Shown here: positions 30,419 through 35,221 of the stretch, piece after piece
Numbering within the stretch: the first letter of the stretch is position 1
Layout: each line of letters starts with the position of its first letter
Made by a program: the position numbers and the translations under genes
Assembly: GCA_043719155.1 (NCBI GenBank)
Contig: JAYSUJ010000018.1
Span: 1-35,221, forward strand
DNA: 35,221 nt
From: JBBQKQ01 sp043719155
Lineage (GTDB): Bacteria; Patescibacteriota; Minisyncoccia; Phycocordibacterales; UBA5272
Direction: 5' to 3'
The notes under the pieces: generated by a model
Database searches by the model: none
What the model was told of the DNA's origin: nothing
The model's input: the letters and a program-made list of their open reading frames with translations, nothing else

Positions 30419-32164
30419 ATGTTAAAGTTCTCTAAAAGGTTTTTCGAACCAGTTTTTTTAAATCCTAAAATAAATCTGCTGAGCCTTGTAGAGGCAACTG
30501 TATCGGCAATAGGGTTTGACCTTATACCGCTTTTTAGTATTCCTCTTGTTATCACTTTGGTAACTGAAAAGAGACAGGAAGAAATAGTTCTATTGTCTTT
30601 AGCTCTGCTCTTTTTATATTCCATTTTATGGACAATAAATACATTTATCAGAAAGTGGGATTTGGCTGCCAGACATTTGTACAACATTGACTTAGAAAAT
30701 AAATACAGAATTAATTTTATATTAAAAGACAATCTAGCCTTTGAAAAATTTGGAACCGGCAAAGTGCAGTCTATTTTTAATAGAGGTATGTATGCTTGGA
30801 CAGATGCAGTATGGCAAATTGTGTATCAAATCCCTAAGACGATCATTGCGATAATCTCGGGTATATATTTTTCATACTTACTTGGTAAGGGCTATATGTT
30901 GTTTTTTGGTGCAATGGTATTTTTGTCCAGTCTAGGATATGTGTACTTTAGAAATAAAAGACTAAAATATGAGGTTGAAATTAATGATTTAGAAGATGTT
31001 AAAAATTCTGACTCTACAAGGATATTTATGTCGAGAAGTGAAATAATATTTTCTGGTCGAGAAAAAACAGAATTAAAAAGAATAAATAAAAATAATTTAC
31101 AACAGTATAAAAGCGATTCGGTTTCAGCTAAATATGAGTTTCTTTCAGATCTTTCCATTTCTGGTTTCGTTTATAGTTTGCCTTTTTGTACGCTGTTAAT
31201 AATGATAAAGACCGGGGCTTTTGTTGGTGTTGAAACCGCGGTTCTGATTTCCTTTATATATTTTACCGGCAGATTGTCCAATTTTCTTTATTCTGCACTT
31301 TGGATAGTTAGACAGGTTTATGACAAGTATCCTCAGATAAAAAAATTCTGGGACTTTGTAGACGAAGTTCCACAGATAAAAAACTATGAGTCGGGTGCAG
31401 AATTTGTTCACACAGGTGGCGAAATCGTTTTAGAAGATGTTTCTTTTAAATATGGTGACGAGAGTAAAGAAAATATATTAGAAAATTTCAGCTTTAAAAT
31501 AAAAGCAGGAGAAAAAATAGCTTTAGTGGGTAAAAGCGGTAGCGGTAAAACCACGTTGGCCAAACTCATTTCAGGTTATATGGCAACAACTTCTGGAAAA
31601 GTTTTGGTGGATGGGCAAAACATGAGTGACTTGTCACTCAAAAGTTACTATAAGTATTTGGGTTATTTGACCCAAGAACCAATGGTTTTTGATGGAACTA
31701 TTAAAGAAAATTTGTTGTATGCAGTACAATGGAAAGGAACAGAGAAGGGAGATTTTACTAAAGAAATAAAAAACGCTCTTCAGAAAGCAAATTGCGATTT
31801 CGTGTTTAAAATGGGGAAAGGTGTTGAAACTCAAATTGGTGAAAAGGGGGTTAGACTTTCAGGTGGGGAAAGACAACGCCTAGCTATTGCTAAATTATTT
31901 TTGAAAAACCCAGAGATAATCATTTTGGACGAGCCGACTTCAGCTCTCGATTCATTTTCTGAAGAAAAAATTTCCGAAGCTTTGGAAGAGCTTTTTAAGG
32001 GTCGCACCACAATTATAATTGCCCATAGGCTGCAAACTGTTAAAAAAGCAGACAGGATTTTAGTTCTTGAAGGAGGGAAAATTGTAGAGGAAGGTAGTCA
32101 CGAGGTACTTGTAAGTAAAGGTGGGGTTTATGCCCAAATGCTGGCGATGCAGAGCGGGTTTTAG
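30419..32164 (+). CDS. ABC exporter half-transporter (membrane + ATPase domains fused)
   Basis: The 581 residues comprise an N-terminal membrane domain with about six hydrophobic helices (to about residue 310) and a C-terminal nucleotide-binding domain. That domain has Walker A GKSGSGKTT (about 370-378), the signature LSGGERQR (about 480), Walker B IIILDEPTSALD (about 500-511) and the switch histidine AHRL. This is the type I exporter layout, working as a homodimer unless a partner exists. The substrate is unknown: lipids, peptides or drugs are all possible. The first in-frame ATG follows the divergent promoter by 10 bases, and hicBA follows it with its own promoter. Confidence 0.93.
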   Translation: MLKFSKRFFEPVFLNPKINLLSLVEATVSAIGFDLIPLFSIPLVITLVTEKRQEEIVLLSLALLFLYSILWTINTFIRKWDLAARHLYNIDLENKYRINFILKDNLAFEKFGTGKVQSIFNRGMYAWTDAVWQIVYQIPKTIIAIISGIYFSYLLGKGYMLFFGAMVFLSSLGYVYFRNKRLKYEVEINDLEDVKNSDSTRIFMSRSEIIFSGREKTELKRINKNNLQQYKSDSVSAKYEFLSDLSISGFVYSLPFCTLLIMIKTGAFVGVETAVLISFIYFTGRLSNFLYSALWIVRQVYDKYPQIKKFWDFVDEVPQIKNYESGAEFVHTGGEIVLEDVSFKYGDESKENILENFSFKIKAGEKIALVGKSGSGKTTLAKLISGYMATTSGKVLVDGQNMSDLSLKSYYKYLGYLTQEPMVFDGTIKENLLYAVQWKGTEKGDFTKEIKNALQKANCDFVFKMGKGVETQIGEKGVRLSGGERQRLAIAKLFLKNPEIIILDEPTSALDSFSEEKISEALEELFKGRTTIIIAHRLQTVKKADRILVLEGGKIVEEGSHEVLVSKGGVYAQMLAMQSGF

Positions 32165-32179
32165 CTATTGACAATATTG

Positions 32180-32188
32180 TGGTATAAT
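32180..32188 (+). promoter_or_regulatory. Extended -10 TGGTATAAT upstream of hicB
   Basis: TATAAT (32183-32188) ends 7 bases before the hicB ATG (32196), so the mRNA is predicted to be leaderless. A nearby TTGACA (32168) is only 9 bp away and cannot be its -35. Confidence 0.6.
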
Positions 32189-32195
32189 ACTAATT

Positions 32196-32441
32196 ATGAA
32201 TAAGTATTTACAATACAATGTTATTTATACTTCAGAGCCAGAAGGTGGCTACACCGTAACAGTGCCAACCTTACCTGGTTGTATTTCATTTGGTGAAAAT
32301 CTCGATGAAGCTAGATTGAAAATTCAGGAAGCTATTTCTCTTTATGTTGAAACTTTGCAAGAGGATAACCTCATGGTGCCAACAGATGAGAAAAATTTTG
32401 TGAACTCAATTGTTTTGAATATGAAAGAGGTGTATGCCTAA
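32196..32441 (+). CDS. hicB: HicB-like antitoxin
   Basis: This is an 81-residue HicB-fold protein with YNVIYTSEPEGGYTVTVPTLPGCISFGENLDEARLKIQEAISLYVETL, the partial RNase H-like domain that binds HicA. Full-length HicB proteins carry a C-terminal DNA-binding domain for autorepression. This one ends soon after the fold (residue 81), so it may lack one. It overlaps hicA by 8 bases, antitoxin first. That order is the reverse of the E. coli hicAB order and would help antitoxin to be made first. Confidence 0.85.
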   Translation: MNKYLQYNVIYTSEPEGGYTVTVPTLPGCISFGENLDEARLKIQEAISLYVETLQEDNLMVPTDEKNFVNSIVLNMKEVYA

Positions 32442-32652
32442 ACTGCCAACAATTGACTCTAAGGGAATTATAAAAATTTTAGAACAAAATAGCTTTTCTT
32501 TAAGAAGAGTTTCAGGTAGTCATCAAATTTATTTTAATGAAATAAATAAAAAAAGAGTGATTGTGCTGTTTCACAATAAAGACTTACCAAAAGGAACCTT
32601 AAATGCAATTTTGAAAGATGCAGGTATAGATAGAATGGATTTATTAAAATAA
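32434..32652 (+). CDS. hicA: HicA-like mRNA interferase toxin
   Basis: This 72-residue dsRBD-fold protein of the HicA (YcfA) family cuts mRNA when HicB is absent. The conserved features are SKGIIKILEQNSFSLRRVSGSH with the catalytic histidine His30, followed by QIYF, the strand RVIVLFH and LPKGTLNAILKDAGI. Length and motif order are typical and nothing looks damaged. It is read by overlap with hicB; a short AGAGG lies only 3 bases before ATG, too close for a standard SD, so coupling is likely. Confidence 0.85.
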   Translation: MPKLPTIDSKGIIKILEQNSFSLRRVSGSHQIYFNEINKKRVIVLFHNKDLPKGTLNAILKDAGIDRMDLLK

Positions 32653-32662
32653 AAAGTAAAAT

Positions 32663-33511
32663 ATGAAGAATACAAAAGAATATTTGGGCGATCCACATAG
32701 GGCAAAACTAAAATGGACGAAAAAAAAGAAAGAAGCCAAGTTTTTAGAAGATGCTAAAAATGGAAAACTAAAAGCTAGTAACGCTGCAGATTTTTGGGAT
32801 AATGAATACAAGGAAAACAAAGACGGCAACACTGGTGATAAATTCTCTCTGTCTGTTTTTCCTAGTGAAGATTTGCAAAAATTTACCCGATGGCTGGAAA
32901 GAGAGTACAAAGGTCAACAGCCAATAAATAGAAATAGTAGGTTTATAGACGCGGGTTGTGGCAATGGGCGAAACTCTTTTTTCTTGGCTGAAAACTTTGA
33001 GGCGGTTGGCGTTGCTTATGACATTTCACCTGAGGCCATAAAAAGTGCTAATAATAAATTAAAGGAATTGCGTATAAAAAATAAAAACATAAATCTGACT
33101 TTCTTGGTTCAAAATTTAAATCAGAAAATCCCAGTTGAGGATAATTCACAAGATTTTGTGGTTGACGCCATCGCCTCTCATGTTTTAAGAAAAGAAGAAA
33201 GGCTAGTCTTTAAACAAGAAGTGTTGAGGGTTCTTTCTGGGGGTTCTTATTATTTTCTAAAATCACTTTTACTGGATGATGATAGTCACGCTAAACAAAT
33301 GATAAAAGATTTTGGAAAAGTCTCTGGTGAGGAGAATTCTTACATACATCCTACTATGGGGATATTTGAGCACGTACCAAGTGAAGAGGAATTGGTAAAA
33401 TTTTACGAACAAGATTTTTATATAGACAAAGTTGAAAGGAGTTTTGCACACAGAGTAAATGGTAAGGCAAACAAAAGACGATATATAGTAATGTATTTGC
33501 GTAAAAAATAA
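32663..33511 (+). CDS. Class I SAM-dependent methyltransferase with N-terminal extension
   Basis: This 282-residue protein has a charged N-terminal extension of about 90 residues (KLKWTKKKKEAKFLED). A methyltransferase domain follows: SRFIDAGCGNGRNSFFLAE near residues 92-110, YDISPEAIKSANN at the acidic end of strand 2, and FVVDAIASHVL at strand 4. The substrate is unknown. It is not close in sequence to the methyltransferase at 23713, despite sharing the fold. It follows hicA by 10 bases and precedes the ABC-F gene by 15 bases, so it may ride on the hicBA transcript. Confidence 0.85.
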   Translation: MKNTKEYLGDPHRAKLKWTKKKKEAKFLEDAKNGKLKASNAADFWDNEYKENKDGNTGDKFSLSVFPSEDLQKFTRWLEREYKGQQPINRNSRFIDAGCGNGRNSFFLAENFEAVGVAYDISPEAIKSANNKLKELRIKNKNINLTFLVQNLNQKIPVEDNSQDFVVDAIASHVLRKEERLVFKQEVLRVLSGGSYYFLKSLLLDDDSHAKQMIKDFGKVSGEENSYIHPTMGIFEHVPSEEELVKFYEQDFYIDKVERSFAHRVNGKANKRRYIVMYLRKK

Positions 33512-33526
33512 TTAGTTAAATGAAAT

Positions 33527-34990
33527 ATGATAATAGTTAAAAATTTATCCAAAAGTATTTTGGGTGAATGTCTTTTTGAAGAAATAAGTTTCAAGTTGAG
33601 CAAGGGAAATAAAGTGGGGTTAATAGGAAAAAATGGTGGTGGTAAAACTACGCTTTTAAAAATGATTTTAGGTTTAGAAGAAGTTGAATCTGGGAATGTA
33701 ACTTTGGAACAAGAAAGAGTTTCCTACCTGCCACAAGAGCTTATTTTTTCGGAAAATGAAACTGTAACTCAGTTTTTGAGTAAAACTGGAAATTTAAATT
33801 TCAAGCCTGCTTTGGAAAAGGTGGGTTTAGATATGTTTCTCGGAAAAGAAAATGCAACAGCTATAAAAAGTTTGTCTGGCGGGCAAAAAACTAGGCTTGG
33901 GATGGCGAAAGTCATTTTAGAAAAACCTTCAGCTATTTTTATGGACGAGCCTACGAACCACTTGGATATAGAGGGTTTAAATTGGTTGGAAGAGTTTATA
34001 AAAAATTTCCATGGCATTGTTTTGGTGATTTCACATGACCGGCAACTTTTAGAAAATGCGGTGGATAGAATATTGGAAATTGACAATCCAAATAAAAGCT
34101 TTTTTGAGTATGTTGGTAATTATTCATTTTATGTCAAAGAAAAAGAAAATCGCCAAGAAAAAGAAGAAGAAAATTTTGAAAGACAACAAAAGAAAAAAGA
34201 CAAAATGATTGAGTGGATACGTCTTAAAAAACAAGAGGCTTCTATTTTTGACGACCCAGCTAAAGGTAAACAAATACGGGCTATGGAGAGAAGGTTACAA
34301 AGAGAGGTTTTAGACCAAGAGTTGACCAGCCCAAAACAAAATAAAAAATTAGACGAGCTTGAGTTTGAAGGTGGCTCACATAATGGAAAGCTGGTACTTC
34401 GGGTCAAAAATTTAGAACTTTCTTTTGGAGAAAATAAATTATTTAGACGAGTAGATTTTGAGATAAGAGGTCAAGATAGAATTTTGCTAGAAGGAAAAAA
34501 TGGTTCTGGAAAAACAAGTTTACTTAAAATTTTGCTAGGTAAGTTGGTTGCTGATTCCGGAGAGGTTAAAATTGGGGAGGGAATAAAAATTGGTTATTTT
34601 TCCCAAGACCAAGAGTTTGAAGATAAAGAAAAAACAGTCTTGGAAGAATTTTCTGACTTTGCAAATATGCCACTACAAGCAGCTAAAAATGCCCTAGGTA
34701 GTTTTTTATTTTCCGGTAAAAATATTGATAAGAAAATAAAAGACTTGAGTTATGGTGAGAGGGTGAGACTTATTTTTGCCAAGCTTACAAATTTTAGTTA
34801 TGACTTACTGATTTTGGACGAGCCAACTAACCATTTGGATATCGCATCTCGTGAGTCAATAGAAACCGCTCTAGTAGACTTCAGTGGGGCGATATTGCTG
34901 GTTTCGCATGACCGATATTTTATTGGGCAGATTGGGCTTGAAAAAATCCTTCAGTTGAACAAAAATGGAATCGAAGTGAAATATCTTTAG
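33527..34990 (+). CDS. ABC-F family ATPase (ribosome-associated)
   Basis: The 487 residues hold two nucleotide-binding domains and no membrane part. The first has Walker A GKNGGGKTT, LSGGQKTRLG and FMDEPTNHLD. The second has GKNGSGKTS, LSYGERVRL and LILDEPTNHLD. A charged linker of about 80 residues lies between them (KEKENRQEKEEENFERQQ), with the Lys/Glu/Gln pattern of the P-site interaction motif. ABC-F proteins act on stalled or drug-bound ribosomes (EttA-like, or resistance types). The second signature is SYGE rather than SGGQ. Length is short for EttA (about 555) and near Uup-like compact forms; subfamily is not resolved. Confidence 0.92.
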   Translation: MIIVKNLSKSILGECLFEEISFKLSKGNKVGLIGKNGGGKTTLLKMILGLEEVESGNVTLEQERVSYLPQELIFSENETVTQFLSKTGNLNFKPALEKVGLDMFLGKENATAIKSLSGGQKTRLGMAKVILEKPSAIFMDEPTNHLDIEGLNWLEEFIKNFHGIVLVISHDRQLLENAVDRILEIDNPNKSFFEYVGNYSFYVKEKENRQEKEEENFERQQKKKDKMIEWIRLKKQEASIFDDPAKGKQIRAMERRLQREVLDQELTSPKQNKKLDELEFEGGSHNGKLVLRVKNLELSFGENKLFRRVDFEIRGQDRILLEGKNGSGKTSLLKILLGKLVADSGEVKIGEGIKIGYFSQDQEFEDKEKTVLEEFSDFANMPLQAAKNALGSFLFSGKNIDKKIKDLSYGERVRLIFAKLTNFSYDLLILDEPTNHLDIASRESIETALVDFSGAILLVSHDRYFIGQIGLEKILQLNKNGIEVKYL

Positions 34991-35017
34991 TCGGTAATTG
35001 CTGAAAGAGGGGTTGTG

Positions 35018-35026
35018 TGGTATAAA
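35018..35026 (+). promoter_or_regulatory. Extended -10 TGGTATAAA, leaderless start
   Basis: TATAAA (35021-35026) ends 6 bases before the ATG at 35033. The bases around it (TTGTGTGGTATAAA) resemble the hicB promoter. Confidence 0.5.
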
Positions 35027-35032
35027 AAGTAC

Positions 35033-35221
35033 ATGGATATACAAAATTATTTTTCTACAACCGTAAATTCACTACTGGACACCCAGATAGTAAAGTTGGC
35101 GAATAACGCCATTTCTTTTTCTGAAGTAGACCCGCTCCCTTTTAAGAATTTAAAAACCACTCCCAAATTCCGTTTTCAATTTAATTTGCAAAATCCAGAT
35201 GATAGTTCCAAAGACCAGCAC
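35033..35221 (+). CDS. Partial gene at the window edge, unknown
   Basis: An ATG at 35033 opens a frame of 63 codons without a stop to the window end, in the favourable position behind TGGTATAAA. The visible peptide starts MDIQNYFSTTVNSLLDTQIV. It is polar and helical at first, and the Phe/Leu-containing segment FRFQFNLQNPDD may mark a strand-rich continuation. There is no signal peptide in the visible part, and no family is recognised. Confidence 0.6.
   Translation, partial: MDIQNYFSTTVNSLLDTQIVKLANNAISFSEVDPLPFKNLKTTPKFRFQFNLQNPDDSSKDQH

Noticed and set aside
32168..32173. TTGACA as the -35 box of hicB
   Set aside because: It is only 9 bp from TATAAT. The TGG extension of the -10 explains the promoter better.
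1..35221. CRISPR arrays, tRNAs, rRNAs, insertion sequences
   Set aside because: No regular direct repeats with spacers, cloverleaf signatures, rRNA cores or transposase frames were seen by eye. A tRNA scan would settle the tRNA point.

Overview
The window looks like a piece of a small, compact, AT-rich bacterial genome of the candidate phyla radiation (Patescibacteria, Parcubacteria/Nomurabacteria-like). This rests on gene content and style: low GC (about 32% in a sampled line), tightly packed short operons with almost no Shine-Dalgarno (SD) sequences, exported proteins with peptidoglycan-binding repeats, shortened housekeeping enzymes, and many unrecognised proteins. No rRNA, tRNA, CRISPR or insertion sequence was seen, so the placement is an inference. 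No gap between genes exceeds 300 bases.

Layout. 1-2838: two exported or repeat-type proteins with related C-terminal domains. 2868-5753: a sugar-phosphate block (GAPDH, ribose-5-phosphate isomerase B, a divergent ribulose-phosphate-epimerase-like protein), interrupted by a convergent single-pass membrane protein. 5761-12409: minus-strand cell-wall cluster (murG, an HExxH metallopeptidase, ftsW, a cysteine-rich exported protein, a GC-rich tail-anchored protein, mraY and two small or unknown membrane proteins). 12572-18697: a giant 1932-residue protein of unknown function and a small acidic partner. 18694-23595: minus strand, D,D-carboxypeptidase, scpB, scpA, hsp20 and valS. 23713-26183: a methyltransferase, a surface protein with a peptidoglycan-binding-like domain and C-terminal anchor, and a polytopic membrane protein. 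26220-26940: two small GC-rich minus-strand genes. 27011-35221: M29 aminopeptidase, M20 peptidase, a DUF3298-like exported protein, an ABC exporter, a hicBA toxin-antitoxin pair, a second methyltransferase, an ABC-F ATPase and a partial gene.

How it works together. MraY, MurG, FtsW, the D,D-carboxypeptidase and the peptidoglycan-binding surface proteins together give lipid-linked precursor synthesis, glycan polymerisation and wall maturation. ScpA/ScpB serve chromosome condensation. The two peptidases fit amino-acid salvage by an organism with reduced biosynthesis.

Most striking pattern. Many typical genes start 6-10 bases after an extended -10-like element (TGTTAAACT, AGTATACT or TGGTATAAT), implying leaderless mRNAs. 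Three GC-rich minus-strand genes (9858-10184, 26250-26471, 26663-26821) break every local rule. They have high GC codon use, -35/-10 pairs at 16-17 bp spacing, hairpins in the leader, true SD sequences (two share GGAGACTAC just before ATG) and a strong hairpin downstream. They are the best candidates here for foreign or specially controlled genes. One encodes a 52-residue, Gly/Ser/Cys-rich peptide resembling a bacteriocin or RiPP precursor.
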